A stretch of DNA of 64,000 bases, from positions 41,735 through 105,734 of the forward strand of contig SMSL01000010.1 of NCBI GenBank assembly GCA_007859995.1, in the 5' to 3' direction. This document shows positions 1-8,955 of this stretch, piece after piece. The position numbers were made by a program, and so were the translations under genes. Position 1 is the first letter of the stretch; every line of letters begins with the position of its first letter. The notes beneath the pieces were generated by a model that saw only the letters and a list, made by a program, of their open reading frames with translations, did no database searches and was not told the DNA's origin. The stretch is from Candidatus Brocadiaceae bacterium S225. Its GTDB lineage: Bacteria > Planctomycetota > Brocadiia > Brocadiales > Scalinduaceae.

Positions 1-1067
1 TGTGGCTGAAACACAACTATCAATCTTTCGCTGATTAATCTTACGGTATCAATTGCCGCCTGAATTTTCTTTGGGTTATGCGCATAATCATCTATCACTT
101 TTATTCCATTTATCTCGCCAACAACTTCCATTCGTCTTCTGGTTCCTTTAAATGTTTTAAGCGCCTTTTTTATCGCTACATCCGAGACACCTTCGGTCTG
201 TGCTACGGCAATAGCAGCGAGTGCATTATAAACATTATATAGGCCCGGAATATTTATCTCGAAATCATTACCCTTTATCCTGAATCTTGAGCCAAAAGGG
301 TTACAGGAAATTTGAAAAGCACTGACATTTGAACGACTATCTTCTCCGAACGTGATAACTTTTTTAGAACTATCGTTAATTTTTATAAAACGAGAGCAAC
401 TTTCGTTAATTATAACGGTGCCTGATGTGTTTTCGGCAAATTTACTGAATAAATCTCCAAGCTCTTCTACTGTCTTGTGGTCTCTAGATATGTTTGTTAT
501 GACTGACACCTTTGGCATGTACTTGACCAGGCTGCCATCACTTTCATCTGCTTCAATTACAACTGTTTCTGAACAACCAAACCTTGAGTTACCTAAAAAC
601 TTATCTGTAATAAAGTTTTTTACATACCCCCCACCCACAACGGTTGGATCGTGACCGGCCTTATCAAGTATCCACGATGTCATTCCGCATACAGTAGTCT
701 TGCCATTACTTCCACCTATTGCAATCCCGTGTTTATTATTGAAAAGGCTGCTGAGTAAATCAGATCTTTTGATAATTTGAATGTTCCGTTGCATCGCAAT
801 TATCAGATCTGGATTGTCTTCTTCTACTGCACTGGAAATAACAATGAAGTTGGTCTCTTTATCAATACCTGTTCCATCCTGTGGAGAAAGCCTGATACCC
901 TGAGATTCCAATTTATGAAAAATTTCCTGGGTCTGTTTTTTATCATTTCTTCTGTCCGAACCACCGACAAAATGTCCCTGTGATTTAGTTATCTGTGCAA
1001 GCGCACTCATACCAATCCCGCCGATCCCCACAAAATGATATCTCAAACCTCTTTTTATATCAGACAT
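1..1067 (-). CDS. MurC-like Mur ligase family protein (3'-truncated by window edge)
   Basis: The minus-strand frame starts at ATG 1067 and runs off the window edge, so about 355 codons are visible. It has the MurC/Mpl layout: an N-terminal Rossmann-like UDP-binding domain (HFVGIGGIGMSAL near residues 11-23, then GSD), a central ATPase domain, and the start of the C-terminal domain (DDYAHNP). MurC ligases join an amino acid to UDP-MurNAc in the cytoplasm. The P-loop reads GGSNGKTT instead of the MurC GTHGKTT, and DDYAHNP replaces DDYAHHP. A canonical MurC lies at 36728-38311, so this is a second, divergent paralog. It may use a different substrate, act as an Mpl-type recycling ligase, or be a lineage-specific Mur ligase. 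The family call is firm; the substrate is unknown. Confidence 0.8.
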   Translation of the reverse strand, partial: MSDIKRGLRYHFVGIGGIGMSALAQITKSQGHFVGGSDRRNDKKQTQEIFHKLESQGIRLSPQDGTGIDKETNFIVISSAVEEDNPDLIIAMQRNIQIIKRSDLLSSLFNNKHGIAIGGSNGKTTVCGMTSWILDKAGHDPTVVGGGYVKNFITDKFLGNSRFGCSETVVIEADESDGSLVKYMPKVSVITNISRDHKTVEELGDLFSKFAENTSGTVIINESCSRFIKINDSSKKVITFGEDSRSNVSAFQISCNPFGSRFRIKGNDFEINIPGLYNVYNALAAIAVAQTEGVSDVAIKKALKTFKGTRRRMEVVGEINGIKVIDDYAHNPKKIQAAIDTVRLISERLIVVFQP

Positions 1068-1114
1068 TCAACTATTAAAAAATAATACTTTAAAAACTTA
1101 CCGGTAAAATCAGT

Positions 1115-2296
1115 TCAACCTTGACCGCTTATCAATTCTGTAAAAAAGCTTTTCCCTTTATCACTCTTTAAATTCAGTAATGCCTCTGAAATAGTGGCGC
1201 CAACATCCGCAAATGACGCACGAACACCAAGCGACCCAGGCTTATTTAATTTCTTTCCAAAAACGAGCAGTGGGACATACTCACGAGAATGATCTGTGCC
1301 GGATGCGGTAGGGTCACATCCATGATCAGCTGTAATCATGAGAATATCATTGGGGCTTAATGCATCAACAAGTTCCGGCAGACTATGGTCAAAAGCCTCC
1401 AGCGCGCCAGCGTAACCTTCCGGATCATTCCTATGGCCGTATTTCATGTCGAAGTCAATCAAATTCGTAAAAACGATACCTTTAAAATCCTCCTTAACAC
1501 ATTCTACTGTCTTTAAAACACCTTCATGATTATTAGTTGCATGTATTTCCCTTGTCAGCCCCCTGTGCGCGAAGATATCACCTATCTTGCCAATACCAAC
1601 AACTTCATACCCGCCCCTTACTGCCTTATCCAATAGTGTGTCTTCTGGCGGCGGTAATGAAAAGTCTCTCCGTTTTTCTGTCCGTGTGTATATGCCGTTT
1701 TCGACTATAAATGGTCTGGCAATAACCCGGCCGACATTGTGTTTGCCTTTTAATATCTCTCTGGCGCAATTACATATTTCATATAAGGATTCTACCGGTA
1801 TAACATCCTCACACGCAGCTATCTGGAAAACACTATCAGCCGATGTATATACAATTGGACAACCTGTTTTAATGTGTTCCGCACCTAGCTCCTCTATTAT
1901 TTCTGTTCCCGATGCTGTTTTGTTGCCTAATATTGATCGACCAATAGAGTTGGTAAATTGTTTAATCACCTCATCTGGAAATCCATTAGGGTAGGTTGGA
2001 AAAGGCTTGTCTGTTATAACGCCCATAATCTCCCAGTGACCAGACGTAGTATCCTTGGCCGCTGACGTTTCAGCCATCTTACCATAAAAAGCCTTCTCGT
2101 CAACATCCTTAGAGACACCCATAATATCGTCAATCTTGCCAATACCAAAGCTTTCCAGATTAGGGATATTCAAGCCTCCAACTGCTTTGGCAGTATTTAC
2201 CAGTGTGTTACTGCCTTCATCCCCGAATTTATAAGCGTCCGGCAATGCGCCAATTCCAACGCTATCAAGAACGATAACGACTATTTTATTCACCAT
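1115..2296 (-). CDS. deoB: Phosphopentomutase
   Basis: A 393-aa protein of normal length for DeoB, an alkaline-phosphatase-superfamily, manganese-dependent cytoplasmic enzyme. It interconverts ribose-1-phosphate (or deoxyribose-1-phosphate) and the 5-phosphate in nucleoside salvage. The N-terminus IVVIVLDSVGIGALPDA carries the metal-binding Asp. The central DTTSGHWEIMG contains the phosphorylated Thr region, and the C-terminal ITADHGCDPTASGTDHSRE supplies the Asp/His metal ligands. The gene lies 47 bp upstream of the MurC-like gene on the same strand, so the two may be cotranscribed, although no functional link is obvious. All family motifs are intact. Confidence 0.95.
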   Translation of the reverse strand: MVNKIVVIVLDSVGIGALPDAYKFGDEGSNTLVNTAKAVGGLNIPNLESFGIGKIDDIMGVSKDVDEKAFYGKMAETSAAKDTTSGHWEIMGVITDKPFPTYPNGFPDEVIKQFTNSIGRSILGNKTASGTEIIEELGAEHIKTGCPIVYTSADSVFQIAACEDVIPVESLYEICNCAREILKGKHNVGRVIARPFIVENGIYTRTEKRRDFSLPPPEDTLLDKAVRGGYEVVGIGKIGDIFAHRGLTREIHATNNHEGVLKTVECVKEDFKGIVFTNLIDFDMKYGHRNDPEGYAGALEAFDHSLPELVDALSPNDILMITADHGCDPTASGTDHSREYVPLLVFGKKLNKPGSLGVRASFADVGATISEALLNLKSDKGKSFFTELISGQG

Positions 2297-2520
2297 TTCA
2301 TTACTGATTCGAAATTATTTATGTTTTATTACTATAAATCTTTGATCTAGTGCTTGATTGATCAGACAAACCTACTGGTTGTGTATGTTTTATAACAATT
2401 CTGTTTTGTGCAAATAACTCTGCGCGTCTGGACTAAACGATAAAAAAGTTATGAAATTGGGTATGTAGTAAAGAAATGCACCATTTCGTCAGGGATTATT
2501 ATCTTTATATTTAGTTGTGC

Positions 2521-2757
2521 TTAACTAAAAGCCCTTTGAAGTAAGCCAAGACCAAAAAATAAAATGATTGGAGAGATATCTATTCCACCTATAGATGGAA
2601 TTATACGCCGAACAGGTTCAAGGACCGGTTCTGTTATTTTATAAAGAAATACTGCTGCGGAATTATTGGGATTATGGGGAATCCAGGTTAGGATAATTCT
2701 TACAAGGAGTACCATCTTGTAAAGTCCTAAAATTTGTCCAACGAATGCAAGTTCCAT
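2521..2757 (-). CDS. YggT family membrane protein
   Basis: A 78-aa integral membrane protein with two hydrophobic segments (about residues 5-23 and 60-76). Between them is the YggT signature: an RIILTWIPHNPNN segment, then TEPVLEPVRRIIPSIGGIDISPII. YggT proteins are short, often lie near pyrroline-5-carboxylate reductase or division genes, and have been linked to osmotic tolerance and membrane-protein positioning; no enzymatic role is established. About 220 bp separate it from deoB downstream. One YggT repeat is present, as in most short bacterial members. The family call is good; the function is open. Confidence 0.85.
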   Translation of the reverse strand: MELAFVGQILGLYKMVLLVRIILTWIPHNPNNSAAVFLYKITEPVLEPVRRIIPSIGGIDISPIILFFGLGLLQRAFS

Positions 2758-2951
2758 GGGAAATATCCAAATATTAAGGAGAAATTATTAGTCTAAAAGC
2801 AGTCGGATACTAACAATTAATACTATTCATAGCAACAAAAAATTTATCGTAGGTAATCAAGGACAGAGAAGGAATCATCTTTTTGTATGTGCCACATACC
2901 TATTTCTTGAAATTATTATATTTAATTGATAGAATTCGTTTTTAAGCTATT

Positions 2952-3536
2952 ATGAATAAAATGAAAGACAACATTGAATTGAGCATCAAGTCTACGACAA
3001 AGGCTATAATTAACGAAATAGGCACTGTTCTGGACGGAATTAAAGAAGATGAGTTTAAACGGTTTATCATGGCCATCAATTCTTCAAAGAATATATTTGT
3101 AACCGGCCAGGGTCGTTCGGGATTGGTTGCCAGAACATTTGCAATGCGACTGACTCATATAGGTTTCTCGTGCCATGTCGTCGGTGAAACAACAACACCA
3201 AATATTGATGAGGGTGACATGCTTATTGCGTGTAGCAGTTCAGGTATCACTTCTGTCACCTGCCACATCGCCGGACTCGCAAAGCGACTGAACGCACTGG
3301 TTGTCGTAATCACTGCACATCCAGACTCTGAATTATCTGAATATGCCGGCTTAACTATTGAAATTCCGGCAAGTGATACCGATCAGGTTATACAGTCTCA
3401 ACTAACAGAACAATTTCGCAGCACATTGTTTGAGCAGGCATGTCTCGTATACCTTGATGCCGTGATTTTAACACTCGTACGATTGTTGAACAGAGAAGAA
3501 GTTGAAATGATGAAAAGACATGCTAATCTCGAGTAG
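2952..3536 (+). CDS. hxlB: 6-phospho-3-hexuloisomerase (SIS domain)
   Basis: A 194-aa single-SIS-domain protein. The glycine-rich loop [17 protein letters not shown] (from about residue 51) and the CSSSG segment (94-98) form the sugar-phosphate site. The length and the pattern of loop, HIGF and VGETTTP match 6-phospho-3-hexuloisomerase. That enzyme interconverts hexulose-6-phosphate and fructose-6-phosphate, the second half of the ribulose monophosphate path used for formaldehyde fixation or, in reverse, pentose-phosphate supply. No hexulose-phosphate synthase is in this window. An alternative start is ATG 2961; neither start has a strong ribosome site. Aspartate kinase follows after 13 bp, so the two are probably cotranscribed. 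A KpsF/GutQ-type isomerase is less likely because there are no CBS domains. Confidence 0.82.
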   Translation: MNKMKDNIELSIKSTTKAIINEIGTVLDGIKEDEFKRFIMAINSSKNIFVTGQGRSGLVARTFAMRLTHIGFSCHVVGETTTPNIDEGDMLIACSSSGITSVTCHIAGLAKRLNALVVVITAHPDSELSEYAGLTIEIPASDTDQVIQSQLTEQFRSTLFEQACLVYLDAVILTLVRLLNREEVEMMKRHANLE

Positions 3537-3549
3537 AATTATATAAACC

Positions 3550-4770
3550 ATGCGATTAATTGTCCAAAAATTTGGAGGAACATCTGTTGCAGATGCCGCT
3601 CGCATGAAAGCGGCGGCCAGGCGAGCAGTTGAAGAATATTCTGCCGGCAACAAGGTCGTTGTCGTTGTCTCTGCGCAGGGGAAAATGACCGATGAGTTAT
3701 TGGAAATGGCTTATGCAATTAATGACGAGCCTTCCGTGCGCGAACTGGATTCACTGCTTTCTACTGGTGAGCAAATGTCAAGCGCGCTCATGGCAATGGC
3801 AATTCATTCCTTGGGGGTGTCGGCTGTATCCTTTACAGGAAGGCAAATTGGGATAACGACCGACAGTGTTCACACAAAAGCAAGAATAGTTAATATAAAA
3901 GATGATCGAATATTAAAAGGACTATCTGAAAATAAAATAGTGGTAGTCGCCGGATATCAAGGTATAGATGAAAATGACAATATAACAACCTTGGGGCGTG
4001 GGGGTTCAGATACCAGTGCTGTTGCGCTGGCTGCTTTACTCAAGGCAGACATGTGTGATATTTATACCGACGTTGATGGAATTTACACTGCCGACCCACG
4101 AATCGTTCCAGATGCGAGAAGGCTAAATAAAATATCTTATGATGAAATACTGGAACTGGCAAGTATGGGAGCACAAGTTGTTCATGTACGATCAATTGAA
4201 TTTGCGAAAAAATACAATGTCCCAATCCGGGTAAGATCCAGCTTTAATAATGGCACAGGAACCCTTATATGCAAAGAGGTAAAAGAAATGGAAAATATCG
4301 TTGTCTGCGGAGCAACCGTATCAAAAAATGATGCAAAAATAACTATAATCGGAGTGTCTGATGAACCCGGGCAAGCGGCCAACATCTTTCACGAGCTCGC
4401 CAAAGAAAAAATAAATGTAGATATGATTATTCAGAATGTCAGTGCTCAAGGACTGACAGATTTAACATTTACTGTTCATAAAGACGATCTGGCGCTTGCC
4501 CTGGAAACAACAAAAAGAACAAAAGGGGAAATCAAGGCAAAAGAGATCGTTGCTGATGCCAAAATAGCAAAACTCTCAATTGTAGGGATAGGTATGAGGT
4601 CTCACTGTGGGATAGCAGAAAAAATGTTCAAAACACTATCTGATGAAAAAATCAACATACAAATGATCAGTACCTCTGAGATTAAAATATCTTGTGTTAT
4701 AGAGGAAAAACAGGCGGAGAAAGCCTTAAATGCAATACATAACGCTTTCGAACTGGACAAAGAGCAGTAG
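3550..4770 (+). CDS. lysC: Aspartate kinase
   Basis: A 406-aa cytoplasmic kinase that phosphorylates aspartate as the first step toward lysine/diaminopimelate, threonine and methionine. The amino-acid kinase domain fills residues 1-245, with [13 protein letters not shown] at the N-terminus, the [14 protein letters not shown] segment and [10 protein letters not shown] near residue 150. Two ACT regulatory domains follow (about 265-330 and 345-400), the usual arrangement for feedback-inhibited LysC. Together with dapF and lysA in the same window and MurE's meso-DAP motif, it supplies peptidoglycan cross-linking amino acids. It is 13 bp downstream of hxlB and converges on the epimerase gene. Confidence 0.95.
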   Translation: MRLIVQKFGGTSVADAARMKAAARRAVEEYSAGNKVVVVVSAQGKMTDELLEMAYAINDEPSVRELDSLLSTGEQMSSALMAMAIHSLGVSAVSFTGRQIGITTDSVHTKARIVNIKDDRILKGLSENKIVVVAGYQGIDENDNITTLGRGGSDTSAVALAALLKADMCDIYTDVDGIYTADPRIVPDARRLNKISYDEILELASMGAQVVHVRSIEFAKKYNVPIRVRSSFNNGTGTLICKEVKEMENIVVCGATVSKNDAKITIIGVSDEPGQAANIFHELAKEKINVDMIIQNVSAQGLTDLTFTVHKDDLALALETTKRTKGEIKAKEIVADAKIAKLSIVGIGMRSHCGIAEKMFKTLSDEKINIQMISTSEIKISCVIEEKQAEKALNAIHNAFELDKEQ

Positions 4771-4795
4771 AGCGCAAACGCAAGAGGTTTTAATT

Positions 4796-5731
4796 TTATT
4801 TTTGCAAGATACTCCGGAAATACTCTATGGTTTTTTTCAGACCATCGGCACGAGAGACTTTCGGCTCCCAGCTCAGTAGTTCCTTTGCCGTTGATATATC
4901 CGGTTGTCTGCACTTCGGATCATCTGTGGGTAGAGGGTTAAAGGAAATTTTGCTTTTACTCCCTGTCATACTAATTATCTCTTTCGCAAAATCTAATAAC
5001 GTTATCTCTGTGGGATTCCCGATATTTACTGGATCATTAACATCGGAAATCAACAATCTGTATATCCCTTCCACCAAATCTGAAACATAACAGAAACTTC
5101 GTGTCTGTGATCCATCACCAAAGACCGTTAAATCTTCTCCGTTAATTGCCTGTGAAATAAATGCGGGCAACGCCCTTCCATCACTTACCCTCATCCTGGG
5201 GCCATACGTATTAAATATTCTCACAATCCTTGTATCAACACCATGGCTCCTGTGATATGCCATAACCATTGCCTCTGCAAATCTCTTTGCTTCATCATAG
5301 ACTCCCCTTGGGCCAACAGGATTTACATTTCCCCAGTAATCCTCCTTTTGCGGATGAACAAGAGGATCGCCATAAACCTCTGATGTTGATGCCAGAAAAA
5401 ACCGGGCATTCTTACTTTTTGCAACTCCAATCGCATTCAACGTTCCTAGTGAACCAACCTTTAGCGTTTGTATTGGCAGCTTTAAATAATCTAAAGGGCT
5501 TGCGGGTGATGCAAAATGCAGAACGTTATCTATCTCTCCCCCAACATAAATATACTCACTGACATTATGTTTAATAAACTTAAATTTTGGATTGCCCATA
5601 CAATGCTCAATATTTCGAGTAGAGCCGGTTAACAAATTATCAATGCATATTACTTCATGTCCTTTTTCAAGTAAATAATCGCATATATGTGAGCCAAGGA
5701 ATCCTGCTCCACCGGTAATCATTGTACGCAT
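4796..5731 (-). CDS. UDP-glucuronate decarboxylase-like NAD-dependent epimerase/dehydratase
   Basis: A 311-aa extended short-chain dehydrogenase. The NAD-binding [10 protein letters not shown] is at residues 6-15, the catalytic TSEVYG segment at 116-121, and the Tyr/Lys pair of YDEAKR is Y145 and K149. The stretch [13 protein letters not shown] together with [10 protein letters not shown] and a conserved DGRALPAFI is typical of UDP-glucuronate decarboxylase (UXS). UXS converts UDP-glucuronate to UDP-xylose for surface polysaccharides. A dTDP-glucose 4,6-dehydratase or UDP-glucose epimerase is a less likely alternative. The gene is convergent with lysC (25 bp apart) and appears monocistronic. 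Confidence 0.82.
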   Translation of the reverse strand: MRTMITGGAGFLGSHICDYLLEKGHEVICIDNLLTGSTRNIEHCMGNPKFKFIKHNVSEYIYVGGEIDNVLHFASPASPLDYLKLPIQTLKVGSLGTLNAIGVAKSKNARFFLASTSEVYGDPLVHPQKEDYWGNVNPVGPRGVYDEAKRFAEAMVMAYHRSHGVDTRIVRIFNTYGPRMRVSDGRALPAFISQAINGEDLTVFGDGSQTRSFCYVSDLVEGIYRLLISDVNDPVNIGNPTEITLLDFAKEIISMTGSKSKISFNPLPTDDPKCRQPDISTAKELLSWEPKVSRADGLKKTIEYFRSILQK

Positions 5732-5868
5732 ATTTTTTCTGATAAAATTGTTCTTATGAACCCTTAATACATTTGCTGTAATTCTACTACGTAATTATAG
5801 CAGTGCAAGAAGAAAAGTATCTTCAAAACAAACACATATATGGTGAATTCGCCTGATATTACTATCTG

Positions 5869-5896
5869 TTGACAAAAATAACTGCTTTGCTAAAAT
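5869..5896 (+). promoter_or_regulatory. Sigma70-type promoter for dapF
   Basis: A perfect -35 TTGACA at 5869-5874 and a -10-like TAAAAT at 5891-5896 are separated by 16 bp. They lie about 50 bp upstream of the dapF start, with nothing else to drive on this strand. Confidence 0.6.
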
Positions 5897-5947
5897 CATT
5901 ATGATGATATTCAATAAATTGTGTAGTGTCTAGCTGGGAGATAATGA

Positions 5948-6778
5948 TTGAAGTTTACTAAAATGCAGGGAATCGGGAATGATTATGTGTATGTTAACTG
6001 TTTTGAGGAAGAGATTAAAAATCCTTCAGAACTGTCGATTGCAATAAGTGATAGACATTTTGGTGTTGGTAGTGACGGGTTGATAATGATAATGCCATCA
6101 CCTGTTGCAGATGCCAGGATGCGTATTTTCAATGCTGATGGCAGCGAGGCCCAGATGTGCGGTAATGGTGTCAGGTGTGTTGCTAAATATTTGTATGAAT
6201 GCGGATTAAAGAAAAGCAACAGAATGACAATCGAAACAGCCGCAGGGTTAAAGACAATAGAACTGACAACTGTAAATGGAGGCGTTACACAAATAAGAGT
6301 AGAAATGGGAACTCCAGAGTTACTGAGAAACGACATACCAATGCTAGGCGATAATAAACAGGTAATCAATGAACCCCTTCAGGTTAACGACACCGTGTTA
6401 TATGTTACATGTGTTTCTATGGGTAATCCTCACTGCATAACATTTGTTGATGATGTTGATTCAATAGATTTAGGTGTTACCGGTAAAGCAATCGAAAACC
6501 ATGAACTTTTTCCTGAAAGAATTAATGCACACTTTGTGCAACAGATATCTGCGGATAAGGTTAAAATGCGAACTTGGGAAAGGGGCTCTGGTGAAACACT
6601 CGCATGTGGTACAGGAGCTGTCGCTACCGGTGTTGCGTGTGTGCTGAACAACCTGACAGAAAGGGTTATAAAAACCCTGCTTCCCGGAGGAGAATTAACG
6701 GTAGAGTGGACAGATGATAATAAAACTTACATGACAGGTCCCGCAGAATTCGTCTTTACGGGACAGTGGGATAAGTAG
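5948..6778 (+). CDS. dapF: Diaminopimelate epimerase
   Basis: A 276-aa cofactor-independent racemase that converts LL- to meso-diaminopimelate, the substrate of LysA and of MurE. The two catalytic cysteines are C71 in CGNGVRC and C220 in ACGTGA. The N-terminus MKFTKMQGIGNDYVYV matches the family. This requires a TTG start at 5948, which is preceded by GGGAG at 5936-5940 at good spacing; an ATG at 5963 would remove conserved residues. A sigma70-like promoter lies just upstream. The gene stands alone, followed by decayed transposase DNA. Confidence 0.95.
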   Translation: MKFTKMQGIGNDYVYVNCFEEEIKNPSELSIAISDRHFGVGSDGLIMIMPSPVADARMRIFNADGSEAQMCGNGVRCVAKYLYECGLKKSNRMTIETAAGLKTIELTTVNGGVTQIRVEMGTPELLRNDIPMLGDNKQVINEPLQVNDTVLYVTCVSMGNPHCITFVDDVDSIDLGVTGKAIENHELFPERINAHFVQQISADKVKMRTWERGSGETLACGTGAVATGVACVLNNLTERVIKTLLPGGELTVEWTDDNKTYMTGPAEFVFTGQWDK

Positions 6779-6884
6779 TAACTATAATACCTAAGTATCT
6801 TACCTGCTTCCAGGGCTACACACCTATCACGATGATAGCCAAAACATTTTAAATGCTACCTTCAGAGACCCTGATCTCACGGAT

Positions 6885-7142
6885 TCAATCTGATACCAAA
6901 TCGTAATGCAAACGCAGGTTTGTGCCGGGGTAGATTGTTTCAGGCTCGTTAAGATGGCCAGCTAAAAGCCGAGCCGCCTTGTCAGATGAAGGATTGGAAA
7001 GATATTGCAATCTTATCCTCAAGACCTGTTCCTTTTCATCTGGAATAATGTCAGCTTCCATTGTGTAAATGCTTCTAAGCAGTGCCCGTGCATCAGCACA
7101 TTGCATGATGATTCGATCAAGATGTTTGCCATTGCTGTTTTC
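6885..7142 (-). pseudogene. Transposase C-terminal fragment
   Basis: An open frame of about 85 codons begins after a stop at 7143 and has no convincing start; an internal ATG at 7106 gives 73 aa. The residues, including ARALLRSIYTMEADIIPDE, LSNPSSDKAARLLAGHLNE and a final PETIYPGTNLRLHYDLVSD, resemble the C-termini of DDE-type transposases common in planctomycete genomes. That assignment is from memory. No catalytic domain is present, so this is a remnant. A separate N-terminal transposase fragment lies just beyond on the other strand. Confidence 0.45.
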
Positions 7143-7179
7143 CTAATTTGATAGTATAAATATCAGAAAGGAACCAGAA

Positions 7180-7374
7180 ATGCAAACACGTTTGTCATAG
7201 AGTTATAGTGAAGAATTGAAAAGAACAAGTCGTAAAAGAATGTATTGAGACTAATAATTACGAAGCCGTATCAAGTAAGCACGATATTCCAATAACGACG
7301 ATATACAGATTGATCAGGAGACATAAGAGCAAGAAGAAAAAGGAGAGCAGGGCGAAATGTAACAGAGTTGGAAC
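7180..7374 (+). pseudogene. Decayed transposase N-terminal HTH fragment (stop and frameshift)
   Basis: Reading from ATG 7180 gives MQTRLS, a TAG stop, then SYSEELKRT. A +1 shift near 7226 then continues as QVVKECIETNNYEAVSSKHD and PITTIYRLIRRHKSKKKK. This is the helix-turn-helix found at the start of IS3/IS630-type transposases (typically YSEELK..VV..Y...GNYEAVA..Y.IP.TTIYRW). The stop, the frameshift and the lack of any catalytic domain show that it is dead. Confidence 0.6.
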
Positions 7375-7563
7375 CTCTACGTTGTTACTTGTCTTTTGTA
7401 TTTTTTCCATCTATAATCCCGTTCCGTTTTTTCAATTGTCGCATCCATAATGTGCAATTTGTATGCAATAAATTAATATGTTGGTAATCATCCTCTTTTT
7501 TGTTATTACTACCACGAAGGAAAAACAGGTAAAATTTTTGAATAAATTAGCGGAGGTGTTCTT

Positions 7564-8067
7564 ATGGGAATGTTAGGTGTCGCACTGGTATATGTTGGTT
7601 TTGTACTGTTTATGAATGGATTGAAGACACTTGGAAAACTTAAGCCCAGCCATGTTATTCCCATGAATCTATTTACCGGCACGCTTATTGTTTCCGGAGC
7701 AACAAGAACAGTCCTGCTCCATGGAGAAGGAATCACACCCTATTTTTATGCAATGCAGTCTCTCCTTTTTGGATTTACCTACTTATGGGTAGGCATTAAC
7801 TCTATATGGAGTCTTGAAGATGATGGATTAGGGTGGTATTGCCTGCTGGTTACTGTGGTGGCAGTACCAACCGCATTCACTTCCTTACCGGATATGGGTA
7901 TGGTCGTACTCTGGCTAATGTGGGCAAGCCTGTGGTTCATGTTCTTTCTCTTGTTGAGTCTGCACAAAAAAATAGCTAAAATCACGGGATACTGGACAAT
8001 TGTCAATGCTGTTGTGACTGGCGCAGCAGGGTATACTATCCTGATTAAAGTATGGCCATGGCCGTAA
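7564..8067 (+). CDS. AmiS/UreI family amide/urea channel
   Basis: A 167-aa protein with six predicted membrane helices and the AmiS/UreI pattern: MGMLGVALVYVGFVLFMNGL at the start, HVIPMNLFTG near residue 30, a central YLWVGIN, and a GWYCLLV helix. Members such as Helicobacter UreI pass urea or short amides across the inner membrane. An AGGTG ribosome site (GGAGGTG around 7553-7559) sits 5-7 bp before the ATG. No urease, amidase or nitrogen regulator is adjacent, so the substrate is unassigned. In an anammox-type organism urea or formamide uptake would be plausible, but that is inference. The family call is strong. Confidence 0.85.
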   Translation: MGMLGVALVYVGFVLFMNGLKTLGKLKPSHVIPMNLFTGTLIVSGATRTVLLHGEGITPYFYAMQSLLFGFTYLWVGINSIWSLEDDGLGWYCLLVTVVAVPTAFTSLPDMGMVVLWLMWASLWFMFFLLLSLHKKIAKITGYWTIVNAVVTGAAGYTILIKVWPWP

Positions 8068-8078
8068 CGTTGGTAATG

Positions 8079-8219
8079 TTAATCACTATAATCCACCATA
8101 GATGTTGATTCCTGATTATGATTTTCGTACAGTGCCTTTGCCTTTTCAAAGCTGCTTGTTGCATAACAATACTGACAACCGGATAACGTATACATAATCT
8201 CATCAAATTCCTTAGTCAT
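8079..8219 (-). CDS. Possible 46-aa protein with CxxC motif
   Basis: A short minus-strand frame (ATG 8219, TAA at 8079) encodes 46 residues, with a GCQYC pair near residues 14-18 followed by a helical-looking Lys/Glu stretch (SSFEKAKALYENHN). It begins 14 bp after the phosphatase stop and runs on the same strand, so it could be the last gene of that unit. There is no strong ribosome site. The CxxC suggests metal or redox binding. It could also be chance or the remnant of a larger gene. Confidence 0.35.
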   Translation of the reverse strand: MTKEFDEIMYTLSGCQYCYATSSFEKAKALYENHNQESTSMVDYSD

Positions 8220-8232
8220 TCGTCTGCCATCT

Positions 8233-8913
8233 CTATCTATTGTTCAATACCAGTAATTTGCCGGGGATTTTTCTGCCCTTAAGTTCAATGATTGAGATGG
8301 AGGTATTTTTAATATTTATTTTATTAGCATGTTCATCCAGCGGCAGATCAAGTGCTGCAATAATCAGGCATTTTGCGACATAAGCGTGTGAAACTACCAG
8401 GATATTACCCATACTGTTTTCACCGATAATCCTCGCTAACTCTTCCTTTGTCCTATCGTGAAAACCGGCAAATGTATCACCGCCGGGAGCCTCAAACTTA
8501 TGGAGGTTATTCTTTCTTGTCTCAGACAGTTCCGGATGCTGGCTGTCTGCTTCGGTTACTGACATACCGCATAATATCCCGAAATTAAAGTCCCTCAGGC
8601 TTCTTAAAAGATGTATTTCCCGTAAAGGAGGATTACGCTCTTCATTGATTAATTGAGCCGTATGTATCACCCTGTGCCAGTCACTCGAATAAATTTTTCT
8701 TATCGGAACTCGATTCAGTTTTTTCCCCAGATCCATGGCAGAAGTCATGCCTTCCGGATTTAAATGATCTCCTTCGGGTGTCCAGGGCTGAAATATCCGT
8801 TCGACATTCAGGTGTGTCCTTCCGTGCCGGGTAAATATGAAACGGACAGTGTCCTCTTCTTCTTCCAGGAGGATTTCCTCCGCTTCTTCAAATGTCGAGT
8901 AGATTGCTTCCAT
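8233..8913 (-). CDS. Histidine phosphatase family protein (phosphoglycerate mutase-like)
   Basis: A 226-aa protein with the RHG catalytic motif in FIFTRHGRTHLN (about residues 27-38), the ERIFQPWTPEGDHLNPEG substrate loop, SSDWHRVIHTAQ, and the C-terminal catalytic His in VVSHAYVAKC. Phosphate is transferred through the RHG histidine. The sequence fits broad-specificity phosphatases of the GpmB/CobC group better than true glycolytic mutases. An acidic N-terminal extension of about 20 residues (EEAEEILLEEEED) precedes the domain. It lies 42 bp downstream of the DUF1264 gene in the same direction, suggesting cotranscription. The physiological substrate cannot be read from the sequence. Confidence 0.8.
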   Translation of the reverse strand: MEAIYSTFEEAEEILLEEEEDTVRFIFTRHGRTHLNVERIFQPWTPEGDHLNPEGMTSAMDLGKKLNRVPIRKIYSSDWHRVIHTAQLINEERNPPLREIHLLRSLRDFNFGILCGMSVTEADSQHPELSETRKNNLHKFEAPGGDTFAGFHDRTKEELARIIGENSMGNILVVSHAYVAKCLIIAALDLPLDEHANKINIKNTSISIIELKGRKIPGKLLVLNNR

Positions 8914-8955
8914 GATTTATTCCTAAAATTTATCCTTTCTGAAAAATTTGAATAT

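Noticed and set aside
352..983. Plus-strand frames opposite the MurC-like gene
   Set aside because: They are antisense shadows of the minus-strand Mur ligase, whose motifs are clear.
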